The notes under the pieces are model-generated. The model saw only the letters and a list, made by a program, of their open reading frames with translations, was not told where the DNA came from and searched no databases. From Phragmites australis (lineage: Eukaryota; Streptophyta; Magnoliopsida; Poales; Poaceae): DNA of 64,000 nt. The stretch covers positions 5,029,501 through 5,093,500 of the forward strand of contig NC_084936.1 of the NCBI RefSeq assembly GCF_958298935.1, given 5' to 3'. The position numbers were made by a program, and so were the translations under genes. Each line of letters begins with the position of its first letter. The first letter of the stretch is position 1. Of this stretch, positions 32,781 to 45,445 are shown one piece after another.

Positions 32781-33785
32781 ATGGAGACGGCGGCCTCTTC
32801 GTCGTCCATGTTTTCTGCACACCCATGCTTGCTGCTGCAGTACATCGTCCGGGCTTGCGCAGGCTACCTGCTGGGTCTGTGTGGTGGTTCTGACGGTGAT
32901 GGCGCACAGCCTAGCACTGCTTCTGATACCGCGGCTACCTCTCAAGGAGAACTCTCGGAGGGAGGCAGCAAGCCGACTGTTGTAAGTGCTCCTGCTTCTT
33001 CTTTTTCTCGTTTTAAAAAGCGGGAATTTAAAATTAAAAAAATAGACATTTTAGTGAATTAAGTTGTTTCCCTTTTACGACGGAGTCCTGTTTGAGCCCA
33101 AAATTCTTAGGTGTAAACGCTAGCATCAATTTATAATCACGAGCATCCATGTGGGCAGAGGCCGGGGTTTGCATTTGCTTATTCTATTATGTAAAAAAAA
33201 AATTGTTATCACAACAATACATATATAGAATTATTTCAACGATGCGATCTTTGTTAAATGAGTTTATGAGAAAGAAAAGTAATCAATTAAGATCGAGGCA
33301 AACATGCACCAATATCTCAAATATTAACTATTTCGCTTTAAGATTCATAAACTTTTTCTGAAATAGGTGTATTGAAGTAAACTCCTAACCATCAAGCTAG
33401 AGCGTCGTTTGGGATGTTCATCTCGGAGACAATGATCGAGCATAAATATTTGATTTCGTTTAAATTCCCCATAAGCTGATATGCTAGTTTATGTATGTAT
33501 ATATATGTATACATATATATATGTATGTATATACATGCATACATATACATATATATGTCTATGTGTGTGTGTATATACATATATGTATATGTATATATAC
33601 TCACATATATGCTGCCTTTATGTGACAAATATATGTGTTTCTGAAAAGTTCAATTAGTTTGTTTGTGTTGTTGTGAGCAGAGAGATTTGGCTGGCGCTCA
33701 AGTGCTGGCTAGAAGAAGAAAGCCTCCAGGGAGGCCCGGTGGCCCAAGAGAAGGGAGAGGTGGCAGCGGTGGGTCACACAACTAG
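32781..33785 (+). CDS. Canonical PROPEP, two exons (101 aa)
   Basis: Exon 1 is 32781-32981 (67 codons), the intron 32982-33680 (GTAAGT...GAGCAG, phase 0) and exon 2 33681-33785 (34 codons plus TAG). The product is a precursor of a plant elicitor peptide, the danger signal sensed by PEPR receptor kinases at the cell surface. The start is in a good context (gccATGG). Residues 15-35 form a Cys- and Leu-rich amphipathic segment (PCLLLQYIVRACAGYLLG), as in other grass PROPEPs. The C-terminus has the RRRK basic run (78-81) and PPGRPGGPREGRGGSGGSHN (82-101), the full family signature with the usual terminal Asn. The basic run is the expected processing region. Unspliced reading stops in the intron at 33060-33062. 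This gene anchors the identification of the atypical units around it. Splice sites are predicted from sequence only. Confidence 0.85.
33484..33610. repeat. ATATATGT/ACATATAT simple repeat in the PROPEP intron
   Basis: Interrupted (ATGTAT)n and (ACATAT)n tracts with a (TG)n run near 33565. It can form long hairpins and is probably length-polymorphic. Confidence 0.85.
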
Positions 33786-34017
33786 CTATGCAGGCTTAGT
33801 CCTCTCAAAAAAAAAAAGCTATTCAAGTTTAGTATACTGGATGTATTTCGTCAAAAAAATAATATACTGGATGTACATACAGATGTTGTCGGGTACTCGG
33901 GTGTATGTACGGATTACGCGCGGGATTCGTTCCTTCATGTTTGCAGTTTTAAAATTGAAGCTTTAGGGGTTGGGGGATCGTCTCATTTCAACAAAGGAAA
34001 AACATGATTGCCAAGTA

Positions 34018-34300
34018 CTTCCTCCGATCCTAAATTTAAGTCTATTTAGAATTGTTGTTGGTAGACCAAAATATAATTGTTGTTGGTATTTAAGCTTTAT
34101 CATCAATGTCTAAAAAAAATAGTATAGGTTGATATAAAATATTGATGTTACTAGAATCATTATGAATCATTCCTTCATACTATATAACTCATTATATTTA
34201 AAATAATATATTTTTATAAAATATTAATAGTCAAAGTATTATAGTAATAGAGAACATGTTGATGTCCTACTAGGTTTATATTGGGGATCGGAGGGAGGAG
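34018..34300. mobile_element. Stowaway-like MITE
   Basis: The ends cttcctccgatcc and ggatcggagggaggag are inverted repeats, and TA flanks both sides (34016-34017 and 34301-34302). At 283 bp, with an AT-rich interior and no frame, it fits a Tc1/mariner-derived Stowaway element. Confidence 0.75.
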
Positions 34301-34491
34301 TATAACTCTGCGCATTGTTTGAATGCCTTGGTTGGCTGCAAACATATAAAAAGAGACTTGCCGAATCTATAGGATACTACTCCCTCTATACACTACTTTA
34401 GGCACCAACGTGCTCACCAATACACTACTTTGACTACTAATTATTAATATAAAATATATACAAAATATAATAAAATTGTAAAACAAAATCA

Positions 34492-35244
34492 CACTACCAA
34501 AAAACACTCTTCATTGCCCCCTATCACTGTCGATTCGAATATAACCAGCAGTGATAGTGTATTACTACTAGTTCTTGTGAAGAACAGACAGTAAAAATAA
34601 TTATCACTACCGGTTCGTGTCCAGAATAAGCAGTAATACTTTTATTGTCTGTTTTTGATATGAACAAGTAGTGAAAATAGTTTTTATTGCTGGTTCATGT
34701 TATGAATCGGCAGTAATAGTGAAGGGAGTATCGTTGTTGATTTTTGTTATGAACTGATAGTGGTAATAGTAGATATCTCATCTTCAAAAATTCATAATTT
34801 TTTCATCGAAGTCGTATGGAGATAAACTTTATATGACAATTGTAGCTCTTGACGAAGTCTATAACTTTGTAGTTGACAATATTTTCATTTCAAATAATCT
34901 ATATTCCCAAATGATCATCCAAAAATTTAGAAAAAAACAAAAGAATAAACTACCCCGTAACCATCAACTAAAACTATGATGTGAGATGGCAAGAAAACTT
35001 CACGTGAGGGGTGAGGTTACGGTTTCGACTCCCACAAACTGCGCGTTCAACCCCACAAACTTCATACGGGGATTTCGTCACAAAAGTAAAGCCGCGGAGG
35101 ATTCGTCAAGTGAAAAAAAAATGTTTTTAGTCCAAAAACATCATATTTAGGATTGTTTATTTTTACCGGTTTATCATTGTCGGTTTTGAAACTAGCAGTG
35201 ATGCCAATTTTAAATTAAAAATGATGATTTTTTATATAGCAGTG
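34492..35244. mobile_element. Small non-autonomous CACTA element
   Basis: It begins CACTACCAAAAAACACTC and ends ttatatagcagtg, flanked by tca on both sides (34489-34491 and 35245-35247). Subterminal repeats are variants of TATCACTGCCGGTT. The interior has a segment related, in reverse orientation, to 7690-7960. At 753 bp it has no transposase. Confidence 0.75.
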
Positions 35245-36500
35245 TCAGAACTGTTGAACATTCGAAAACGAAGCCATGTCGGAACGAAGACATACCAGTA
35301 TCCGTCGGAAACCTAATTCACATCGGGAACACTGCACCACAGAATCGTGAATTCAAGTGTTTGACTTGGCATACGCATTCATACAAGCCCACAAGCATTT
35401 ATACTGCTACTTGCAGAACATCAGAAAGAAGGAAAAGAAGAAAAGAGAAACAAGAAGAGGAGGAGTAAGGACTGGGCTGGCCCAGCCCATCAGCCAACCC
35501 ACCATACCCCCTTCCCTTATCTACTTCCTCCCTGTATCGCTCCCGTGACGCCGTCGCCTGCAACCCACAGGTACGTGTATATGTGGCACATGGAGAATCA
35601 ATCATGGGCAATTTTCTGCCGCAGGGGACACTGAGCCGAGTCGCATGGGAATCTCGTAGAGCTCATGCACGCTCTACATCACATGCAGTTTTGGGTGTTG
35701 AATCTTCAGTCACAGCCTATAATATTGAATCTTCGGATGGTATTCTCCAAATAATAATAATAACGTTGGATGAATCCTGTCTAAGAACAGCAGGTTCTGG
35801 TTCTGTACTTTTTCTCGAACATTGTGCCTTCCCTGCCGCCTTTAAACCTCAAAACAAGTGACGACACGGTCTAAAAATTCGTCTATAACCGATAAAAATT
35901 CGTGGTAATTAGGTATCTCGATTCGGCTTGGTTTCAGAAACCGAACGGTAACCAAGTTTAAATTAAAAAATTCAAAAAAATAAAAAAATTCAAAATAAAT
36001 CCTTAAAAAAATAGACACAATTCTAAGACCATCTGTGAAAAAGTTTTTTTAAAAAAATAATGTCGTTTGCATCATATTCTATAGGGAGAAAGTTTGAAAA
36101 AAATGAAAAAAGTTGAAGCGGACGGCTCAGTAATTAACTCATGTTAAGAAAAAACTTAACATGCAAACACATATTTTTTTTTGCATATTACGTATCTTAA
36201 GAGGATCTTTAAAATTGATTTCACTTCATTTAGAGTTTTATTAATTTCTCTATGATTTTTACAAAATTCACAAGCATAAAGTGAATACGTTAAGAAACAG
36301 TACTATAATTAACTTTTTCATATCTACTATTATTTTTCATACATAAAGCATAGTATAAATAAACTAAAAAAAGTGGTTTCATTAATTTTAGAGGTGTGAT
36401 GGGTCAGTTATGAATTAATCTAGTCACAACATATTTACACAATCCTGTATGTTACAATAACTAATTCATGAGTTCATGTATTTTTAAAAAACATAGCATC
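35245..36500. other. Intergenic region, nothing firmly recognised
   Basis: A short open frame at 35583-35861 (92 codons, plus) has no domain that I recognise, and 35900-36400 is AT-rich with poly-A runs. No transposon end was identified. Confidence 0.35.
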
Positions 36501-37954
36501 TGTCGGAGAATTAACTCCTTTCGCAGGGATTCCGAGAGACCCCTTTTTAGAGATTCGGCTGGGGGGTGATCCTGAATAAGTTTGTCGGAGAAATAAATGG
36601 GAATAAATGCAACGGCCGATGGTGGGAGTGTCGACCTAGTGCAAGAAAAAGTAGATGCACCGAAATTTAGACAGGTTCGGGCCGCACGGGGGCGTAATAC
36701 CCTACTCCTGTATGGATGCAATAACTGTCCTGAGGAAGTCCATCAAGGATATTGCTGGTTATAAGAATATTGGCCTAACTAAGAGCTTGAGGCTCCTTGT
36801 TCTTCGGCTGGAACTGTGCTCAACCTTGCTCACAGTGTCTACTCTCGCTTGTGTTCTTCGTTCTTGGTGCTGTGTTTTGTCTTCTCCGAGAGAGTTCGAG
36901 TCAGTCCCCGTCCTGCTTCTGTGTTGCTGGCTATTTTAAGTACCCGCCGGCCGAGACATGCCCTGAACGGAAAGGAGGGGGCACAAGTTCCAAGACGCCA
37001 TGACTTGGAAATGCGTCATCATTTCTTCTGGGTGAAGTGACCGGGGGTGGAAAATGCGTCGCACGCCCGGTCACCTGTCACCATAAACGTCCTGGCAACG
37101 GGCGCTGTGGAGAGGGCCCACCGGGCAGCCGCAGAGCAACCCGACGTGCCCGTCCTGTCTTGTTCCTCTGCCACGGCAGTGCGGCAGACGGAACGCCTTG
37201 ATGCTCACGATGTTATCCCAAGATAAGCCAGATGACACGGGACGGGACACGTGCAATTAATAACCCCACGCCTCTCTGCCAAAACATGGCAGGAACTGAC
37301 GCTGCGGCGGGAGCAGTTGGAGGTGTGAGGCCACGCACGCTCATTAAATACGGCCTCGGACCTCTGACTGATTGACACCTCATCAGCGGGCCCCTTGGGG
37401 GCCTTTCTGGGTCATCGGGGCACCGAGTGCTCGGGGGTACTGTTCACCTCCCCGAGCACTCTCTCCCGAGAATGCCTATCCTTGTCCTCGGGGTACCGGG
37501 TGCTCGGAGGTACTGTTCACCTCCCCGAGCACTTTCTCCCGAGCACTCCTGCACGAACCTTCAGGGAACCGAGTGCTCGGGGGCTGCCACGTGCAGCCCC
37601 GAGCACTCTCTCCCGAGCATTCTTGTATGGATCTTCGGGGAACCGAGCACTCGGGAGCTGCCGCACGCAGCCCCGAGCACTCTCTTCCGGAACTTAGCTC
37701 TTCTGATCGTTGGGGGACTAGGGTACTCGGGGGTGACCGGGCACCTCCCCGAGCACTTTCTTCCCGGTACTTAGACTCCGTGGATCATCGGGAAACTGGG
37801 GTGCTCGGGGACCACTGACTGTGGCCCCGAGCACCTTCTCCCGGGACTTGATCTTTTCTCATCCTACAGGAGAAACCTCGCGGGATGGCGTCATGTGGCG
37901 GGTGGCTGGCCTGGCCTCGGGATTCAGGGACCCTCGGTTCCTGATACACCGACA
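36501..37954 (-). mobile_element. Gypsy-type LTR of 1.45 kb
   Basis: The ends are tgtcggagaatt and gatacaccgaca, so on the minus strand it starts TGTCGGTGTATCAGG. A minus-strand polypurine tract, GGGGGCTAC, sits immediately beyond the right end, so this is a 3' LTR in minus orientation with about 50 bp of internal sequence (to about 38005). The family resembles common grass Gypsy LTRs beginning TGTCGG. The other LTR and the coding region are missing. Confidence 0.7.
37415..37850. repeat. Hairpin-rich repeats inside the Gypsy LTR
   Basis: Six tandem units of roughly 70-90 bp each contain a ctcggggg...ccccgag inverted pair followed by actctctcccgag. They are strongly GC-rich, each unit can form a stem, and spacing and loop sequence vary. 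Confidence 0.7.
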
Positions 37955-38005
37955 GTAGCCCCCGGGCCCATCGGCAGGCGATGGCCCAGAGACTGCGGAT
38001 GGGCT

Positions 38006-38385
38006 CTTCGTCGCGAACAAGGCTGCAGCCTAGAGGTGGGGTGCAGGGTGCAGGGTGCGCGATGCTGATGGGATGGGTGGCTCGGCCTTGTGAAGCTCAG
38101 GCACGGGAGAGAGGCGGGTTGCGTGTGCTGGGCTAGAGGGGAGGAGTGGGGTTTGGGTGGGTCGACCGTGAAGAAGAAGAGAGAGATGGGCTGAGAGGGA
38201 GAGAGCCCGAGTGAGTTTTCTTTTTATTTTATTGTCTTTTCTCTTTTCTAAGCATTTCTCTAATTATTTTGTTTCCAATTTTTGAACACATTAATTCACT
38301 TATTTGATTTATCAAAAAGGGACATTACGGACATCTTTTAATATTTTCTTGAGAAATTTTTATATGGCAATTTTGGGTTGTTACA
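38006..38385 (-). mobile_element. Partial Gypsy LTR, left copy
   Basis: Bases 38210-38385 closely match 40690-40874 and end tttgggttgttaca. The left part is cut off near 38006 at the junction with the neighbouring LTR remnant. On its right is the complement of a polypurine tract (aatcctatcctccttgg), so it is the 3' LTR of a minus-strand element. Confidence 0.65.
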
Positions 38386-39006
38386 AATCCTATCCTCCTT
38401 GGGATGAATCTTGTCCTCAAGATTCAAGTTGACTGGCAACATATGAGGAGATTCCTTCTCTAGATCTTTCTCACACTTTCTCGTAGCTTGGCTTCTAGGT
38501 AGTTGCTTCACCATAGGCATTTCTTCAGCTAAGAGACATGGAGAATGTCAGATCTATTTACATGCTATTTCACTTCTGCTGCTAGAATACTAGCTATGAT
38601 TTCGACTCTGACTCCTTCTCCATTGGTCAAGGTGACTGCTCTTCGCTCACAATCTGTTACTCCATTGTACTTGGCCAACCAATTCATTCCGAGAATAACG
38701 TCTATTCCATCAGACTCTAGGACTAACAGATCCATTGGGAGGTCTACCCCCTTAGATTAAGGTTTACCCTAGGACATGAAAGGGTAGCTCTAATTTCTCC
38801 TCCGGGTGAGCTTATGAGCCAGTTGTGTTTGAAGGCAGCTACATGCATACTTGGAGGATATGAAGGAATTGAGCAACACTACCACCCACTTGTACCATGC
38901 AACCCATACCATCCTCTTGCTAGATTTCCTAGTCCATGTTGTTAAAATATTATCACCAATTTTATCTCAAGTTACATAATATCATTATCATGATTATTGT
39001 ATGAAG
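38386..39006 (-). pseudogene. Gypsy internal remnant with a retropepsin fragment
   Basis: On the minus strand, about 38760-38548 reads as the C-terminal half of a Gypsy aspartic protease, with the hallmark DVILGMNWL followed by a DCERRAVTL segment. Everything from reverse transcriptase to integrase is missing, and no primer-binding site is seen next to the right LTR. It is a large internal deletion derivative. Confidence 0.65.
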
Positions 39007-40874
39007 TGTCATGACCAAAATTCCCAGGCAAGGCTAACCATTACAACCCTTGATCCCACCAAAACCGAGGCAACAATGTAGATATAGAGAAACTATGTCA
39101 AGCCTAACATGGGTTTCCCAACGACACCATTTAGCATGCAATCTTTGCAAAAACAAAAGTATTTAAAAAATTAGGATCAAAATGCATCAAGGTTAACTTG
39201 CCTTCTCCCTGATGCTTAGAGGGTTCCTCAAGCTCCTAGTATTGTAGTCTTGGAAACTCCTCTTCCAAGACGTTGGTGACCAATCACAAAAAAAAAACAA
39301 GATAATAAACACCAAGAACCAAAAAAGAGCAAAAACACACAACAACAACTTAATTATTTATTATTTATAATTTTGGTGAATTATTGGAGAAGGAAATTAT
39401 TAGATCAGAGTTACAACAGTGGAGATATGACCAAAAGATGAAATAAAGGCATAGAAAGTTTCCTAGAATGTTTTCTACCAATTATTTGGAATTAAAAAGA
39501 ATTATTAGGAATTAATAAACACTAAAAAGAATTAAAGCAAATTATTCCAAATTACTTTATTATAGGAAGTCCTATTTTCTAATTTATCAAAATTATTTAT
39601 AATTTCCTAGAATTTAAAACATTAAAAAAAACCTATTTAAAGGGTTTATCGGTTTTTTGGATTATTTTCCTATTGAAAAAGGGCTTTATGACTGGGCTGA
39701 TGAAGACCGACACACAGGCATTAGGGCTGATGTGGCACCTGTGTGGTGAGGTGACGAGGCACTGACGTGGCTGCTGATCCGATTGGTTGACATGGGTGCC
39801 ACGTCAGACTGGTAGGTAACATGGCAGCACACGCTGCTGAGCTGAGTCAAATGGGGGTCATTTAAATCTCGGACGTTTGTCGGCGATATGACGGATTCGA
39901 TCAAACAAAGGTGAAGGGATATAGGGCTACTAATCCTAGCCACATACGCAAGATCAGACAGCTAAGGTTGCACCTACCTACGATCCGGCAACAGGCGGTG
40001 ATGATGATAAGGCTTCACGGCGGCGCGGGCTCGAGTGGTCACCGGAGTTGGGCTCCGATGCTTGGACTTCGACGTTGAGCGGCAGAAATGCTCCCTTGGA
40101 CCTGACGAGTTCGTTTGAAGCACACGTGGACGTCGGGGAGGTCTCATGTGGCTTGTCGACGGTGAGGGCTCATGTCGACAGCGGGATCTCGATGGGAGGC
40201 CTCTCGGGTGGCGCTAGCGCTATGGGATTCGAGGGGAAATACAATAGCGTGATGAGGCTCTAGGGGAGGTTTTTTTTTGGGGAGGGGGGTATATATAGCT
40301 CGGGAGTGCGGGGTCGAAGTTCGATTAGGATTCAGTGGCCGGCGAGAATTCTGCGATGGTTTCGATCCTTCTAAGCTCCAATCCTAGCGTGGATTTGATC
40401 CTCTTTCCATCCCTTTGGTCATGCTTTCCATGTGTGCTATCGCGGGAAGATCTCCTTCCATTTCTCAGCATGGATTGACCTGGAGTGTCTGGCGTGCTAC
40501 AGAGAGAAGAAAGAGGAAGGGATCGGGAGGTAGAAGTTAACTTCAACATGCGGGCCAAGAGCGAGAGTGAGAGAGGGAGAAGGAGTGGGAGCGCGGGAGA
40601 CTAGGCAGGGATGCGGTCGAGCGCTTGGGCCGGTGCGACTGCGGCCTAGAGGCAGGGTCCGGAGTACGCAGCGCTGATGTGCTAGGCAACTCGACCTTGT
40701 GGAGCTTTCTTTTTATTTTATTTTATTTTCTCTTTCCCAAGCATTTCTCTAATTATTTTCTTTGCAATTTATTGAACACATTAATTCACTTATTTGATTT
40801 TTCAAAAAGGGACATTAGGAACATCTTTTAATAGTTTTCTTGACATTTTTATATGGCAATTTTGGGCTATTACA
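39007..40874 (-). mobile_element. Gypsy LTR of 1.87 kb, right copy
   Basis: Plus-strand ends are tgtcatgacc and tgggctattaca. On the minus strand it starts TGTAATAGCCC and is the 5' LTR of the element. It contains a GC-rich middle (about 40000-40260) whose short open frame I consider compositional. Confidence 0.65.
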
Positions 40875-41458
40875 CCACCCCTCTCCCACTTCACCTTCGC
40901 CTTCCACCGAATGTGTCCCAGATCACCATTGCTCCTGTTGAAAATGTGTCCCATGGGCTGCACGCGGATGATGATGGTTCTAAAACCTTAGTCAGATGAT
41001 TATGGTTTCTTTCGTGGATCTTCGATGGGTATGTGGTTTCTACCCGACTAGGCTTGATCTTTCGTGACTTTGTAGATCTTGTAGGCATGAGCTGCTGTGC
41101 TATTGAAAGGCTTGAAGGCTTGAATTGATGAGGCCTGGACATAAGCTACTCGTACTCCTCCGAGCGTATCTTTCTTGTATTGTAGATCCTTCGGACATCT
41201 AGGAGAGATCTGTCAAATAAGAGAATAATTTTCTTGTTGGGTATGATTAGTTATCCGATATTTATCTGCATGTCTTAGATACTCTATGGTGATATGGCGG
41301 TTATGAACTATACTGGAACAAGTAAAAGATGCGTGCAGCATGGATATCCTTTGTAGATACATCATATTTATAGAATATATAAGAAATACTTATATATCCT
41401 CATTAGGGTGCATCGCGCATTTGCTCATTTAGTTTTGTAAGATTGTAAGGAATAGTTG
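40875..41458. other. Intergenic spacer
   Basis: No gene or element recognised between the Gypsy LTR and the CACTA element. The sequence is moderately AT-rich. Confidence 0.4.
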
Positions 41459-44400
41459 CACTACAACAAATCTGCTATTCCATGACCATAATCTTTCGTC
41501 ATTGATTATTGAATATTTATCGTGGCATGAAATTTGTGACGGTTGTATGACGAAAAATTATTTGTAACCTTTCTTGCGCCTCAAATCAAATTCAGTGACA
41601 AATTAAAGCTTCTTCGTCATAGAAATTATGACGATATTGTATCGTCACTACTTTTATGATGTTATGCATTGTCACTGTTGAAACAGAAAACATCACAAGT
41701 TGGTGGTTGCGGTGCTGCCACGTGGATAGCGATCGTCATAAATTCTGCAACCTAGTGATATGGATCTGACGTGGCAAAATGTTGTGACGAATTTTGTCGT
41801 CGTGATTTACCGAAAAGCCCATATGATTGCTGAGTCTATGTTGATTGCTGAGCCCAAATACTGTGGGATCAACTCATTTTGAGGCCCAATTCGGTTTTGA
41901 CCGAACACATTTTGAGACCCAATTCGGTTTTTTGCTAAACCCATTTTGAGGCACAAAATGCTATCACTGGACTATCCGTTGAATGCAATCTTCAGAAACC
42001 CTATAATTCAGGCTTTGTTCTCACCGGATAAATCGGTGTGAACAAAATGCTAGTGCCAGAGTTTTATGTTTACGCGGTACAATTACTCAGAAGAGATTCG
42101 GGAAATCCTTCTTAACACCGGATGTTCCTATGACCTACCGGAGTTTTGCTCTTTGTTCGGTGTTCACAATCTTCTGCCGCATCTCTTCTCCTCCATATTC
42201 TATACACTGGATGATCTGGTGATGACACTAGAGTATTCATTGGACTAAAAGTTAGAGAGTGAACTCCAATTTAAACTCACCGGATGATCCTACGTTTAAA
42301 ACTAGCTATCACTGGACTAACTGGTGTTCGCATTAATTTTAAGCCGAGCCAAATTCGAGTGTCAACACTAATTTATAAGCTCTAATTCTACAATTCATAT
42401 GATTTACAATTGCATTGCTCCCACAAACCAAAATACAATAATAATGTTCACAGACCCTAGATAGAATGAAACAACCACAAGTTCGCAGAATATTCTGTCT
42501 CCCAGGGATGAGTAAGGCCATCCTTTCCTGGAGAACTCGGACCAGGGATGAGTAAGGCAATCATTAAGTTGGATTATTCCATAAATTCCCATGGTGGCAG
42601 GTTGTAAGGCACAATAAATACTGGCCACATGCTGTATGAGGAGGTCATGTTGCCAAATGGATTGAAACCATCAGTTGCAAGGCCAAGTCTCAAGTTCCTA
42701 GCATCTTCTGTAAACCACCCAAATTTTCTATCGAAGTCTTTCCATGTCACACCATCAGCTGGATGACTAAATTCATTCTCCACCGGTTGTCGCTTCAACT
42801 TCTGCCATTATGCCTCCTCTATTTTTTTCTTAGAAGCAAACATCCTTTTCAGCCTTGGAATCAATGGAAAATGTCTCAATACCTTCTCAGGAATGTGCTT
42901 GGTTTCATCCACATATTTCTATCTTGATGCACCACATACTGAGCACTCATCATTTTTTGCATACTCCTTCCGAAACAAGACATAATTATTCTTGCACATA
43001 TGGATTGAATCATATCCAAGTCCAATGGAACAAACAAAGTTCCTTGCTTCATTGTAAGATGCTGGAAGAGAGCAAGCCAGGAATGCTAAGGATAACAACT
43101 TCAATCGTGATGTAAATGCAACATTGCTGATCCGATAGAATGACTTGATATGAAGTAACTTCACAACAAATGAAAATCTAGTAAAACCATCACATCTAGG
43201 GTAAAATTCACTCTTTAACTCTTCTATTACACTTGCAAACATTGTTTGCCTGCCACCATGGATTTTAGTTGTGTACATCTCCTCTATCATATCAGGAATT
43301 CTATCATCAGTGTCTTCATCCTCATTGAAACCAACATCCTCTTGACCACTAATATGTTCATTCTGATGGTGTGCATTTTCATGAACTCCAGCATCAAATG
43401 GTTCTCCATGATGGATCCATCTATTGTATGTGATTGTCATCCCATAAATATATAAGTGATCCTCCATATGTCCTTGAAGTCGATGAATCCGATTCAGACA
43501 TTTATGGCATGGGCAAAGTATTTCTTCATCCTCACCAAATCTTTCTCTAACAAACTTCATAAAATCGCTGACCCCATCAATATGTGTCTTGCTAAATTGT
43601 CTGCCATTTATCCAACTTATGTCCATCTGTCAAACATTAAATAAAGAAAAATTAATAGCTCATTACAGTACTCAAAATACATCAACATTATTGTGCATGC
43701 TTTATAAATCTTTATACCGTGCAACATAAATCAACAAAAAATGGTTCCATGACAGAAGAAATCATAAAATCCACAAACACATTCTCAATTCAGTTATTTA
43801 CTTGAATATACTCAAATTAAACAATGTACTATCTGAAATGGCATAGACATGTGCAACAGTCTACAATATCACCAGTATTCAAGCAAAATCTAGACACTGA
43901 GAAGCAAGGGATATTACCGAAACCAATACCGACTGGAGGCCATCCATACCTTCATTAGAAGACTGATTGGACCAGCTGTTGTAGCCGGATGGTGGGTCGC
44001 GTGGGCAAACGTGGCTGCCGAGGAAGATAAGCCCTTCTAGGGCTACTGTGTTGCCCTGGAGGTGTGGCTACAACGCCGGCCTACACTGCAAAGCAGCGCC
44101 ACCGGAGGGCACCGCCGTCTCATCCGGTATGTGTCGCCTGGCTGTGCCGCCGCGGGGTACCACAAATCTGCGCTGCGAGGTGCGCAACGTCGCCTCTAGT
44201 CTGCGCCACTGGAGTGTACTGTCGTCGTCGCCGTCTCTTTTTTGGGGGGGTGGGGTGCGCCACCATCTCAGTGCTGGGGCGCGATCTGTTTTCTCGCCAA
44301 GTGCCAAAACAGACTTGTTGCTCTGGCCTACAACTGACAGGTAGGCCACAGATTTATGTATATATAAAATTTTAGATATCAAGGATTTGAACTCCCTCTA

Positions 44401-44822
44401 TAGCTCAATGATAGTGTTGACCCTCCTCATCCGATCAGTCCTAGGTTTGAACCTTGGGATGTGTTGTTTTTTTTTTCTATTATGCTTTCCTACTTTTCAC
44501 CTCATACTTACATGTGGGACCTTGGTTGACTGGTGGGCCATGCTTGCTTTATCCACGTCAGAATTTATGACAATAGAACTTTGTCACAGGTGTTAACCGA
44601 ACTCTTGTGACAAAATTGCATCATCATAACACTTTAGTGTATCGATCTGTGACGATTTTTGTTTAGCTTTAGTGATGATTGTATCACTATCCGTCACTAA
44701 AATGCAGGGTTACAGTTCCAAATAAATTCTTATGACACTTTTAGAAAAAAGTCATAAATCAATGATGGTTTATAGTATTATCATATAGTTTTCGTTATAG
44801 ATTAGCAGCTTTGTTTGTAGCG
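41459..44822 (-). mobile_element. CACTA (En/Spm-type) element with broken transposase
   Basis: The left end CACTACAACAAATCTGCTA and the right end, whose complement reads CGCTACAAACAAAGCTGCTA, are inverted repeats flanked by ttg on both sides (41456-41458 and 44823-44825). Subterminal GTGACGA/TCGTCA-type motifs occur at both ends. At 3364 bp it holds a partial TNP2-like gene on the minus strand. The right terminus has CGCTA instead of CACTA, a further sign of inactivity. Confidence 0.8.
42574..43626 (-). pseudogene. TNP2-like CACTA transposase, truncated
   Basis: The ATG at 43626 opens a 235-codon frame starting MDISWINGRQFSKTH, with the Transpos_assoc domain (CPCHKC at about residues 39-44) and a spacer leading to CSVCGASR. 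Beyond the stop at 42919 the homologous frame continues in pieces, including the conserved HPADGVTWKDFD and RLGLATDGFNPFG block at 42798-42574, the start of the Transposase_21 catalytic region. The remaining catalytic half is absent, so no active enzyme can be made. In intact elements this protein binds the subterminal motifs and cuts the ends. Confidence 0.8.
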
Positions 44823-45344
44823 TTGGCAATAGAATGTAGCTTCTGATTAAGGTCTCTAAAACTCTATGCGGCTTTTTAAAGATCGCTATGATTACTAATG
44901 ATCTTATTATATCTCTCTCAACGGCCGCGGTGTAGCACGCCTCCCAACCTAGTATTAGTTGGAAGGTTGGTACTATTGTCTTTTAACTTTTTTCCCTTCT
45001 GAATAAAGAATTCGTAGAGTTCAATGATCGAGTTGGCAAACTGCTCTTAATATACTCGATGATTCTAAAAAATGCACGCCATATAGTTTGTCACTATATT
45101 ATTTTGAGTAGTTGCCCTGCTGTCGCGATGTTGGACGACGCAAATTAATTTAATCAGGCGGTCGAAGTTTAGTTACCTGGATGATTGGAAGTTTAGTTAC
45201 TTGGATGATTGGATGACCAGTCGCCAAGTGAATTCAATATGCATCATTCAACGCATACGTAAGGTGGGAACAGAAATAAGTCCCAGTCCACGCCGACCAT
45301 TTGTTATACTTCAAAATTTTGGAACCAAGAGGAGTGTCCGAGTG
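44823..45344. other. Spacer between CACTA and PROPEP unit D
   Basis: No recognisable gene or transposon end. A small open frame begins at 45201 and overlaps the unit D remnant in another frame. Confidence 0.35.
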
Positions 45345-45445
45345 TCGTCTGGTCCGCCGTGGCGGAGGGAGCCCCGACGCCGCCTGGTCCGCCGGTGGAA
45401 GGACCCGGCGGCCATGGTGGAAGTACCAATTTCGCTTCTTCTTGA
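45345..45445 (+). pseudogene. PROPEP unit D, peptide-end remnant
   Basis: The frame GAPTPPGPPVEGPGGHGG then STNFASS and stop (45368-45445) matches the second Pep-like motif of units A-C and keeps the P-P-G-P-P-x-E-G-x-GG-x-GG core. Upstream homology is lost within about 25 bp, with no in-frame ATG recognised, no first motif and no TATA box. The 3' sequence after the stop (cttgaatattgag...) still resembles the 3' region of A-C, up to the LTR element at 45610. It is most likely a decayed paralogue, though a terminal exon with unseen upstream exons is possible. Confidence 0.7.
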
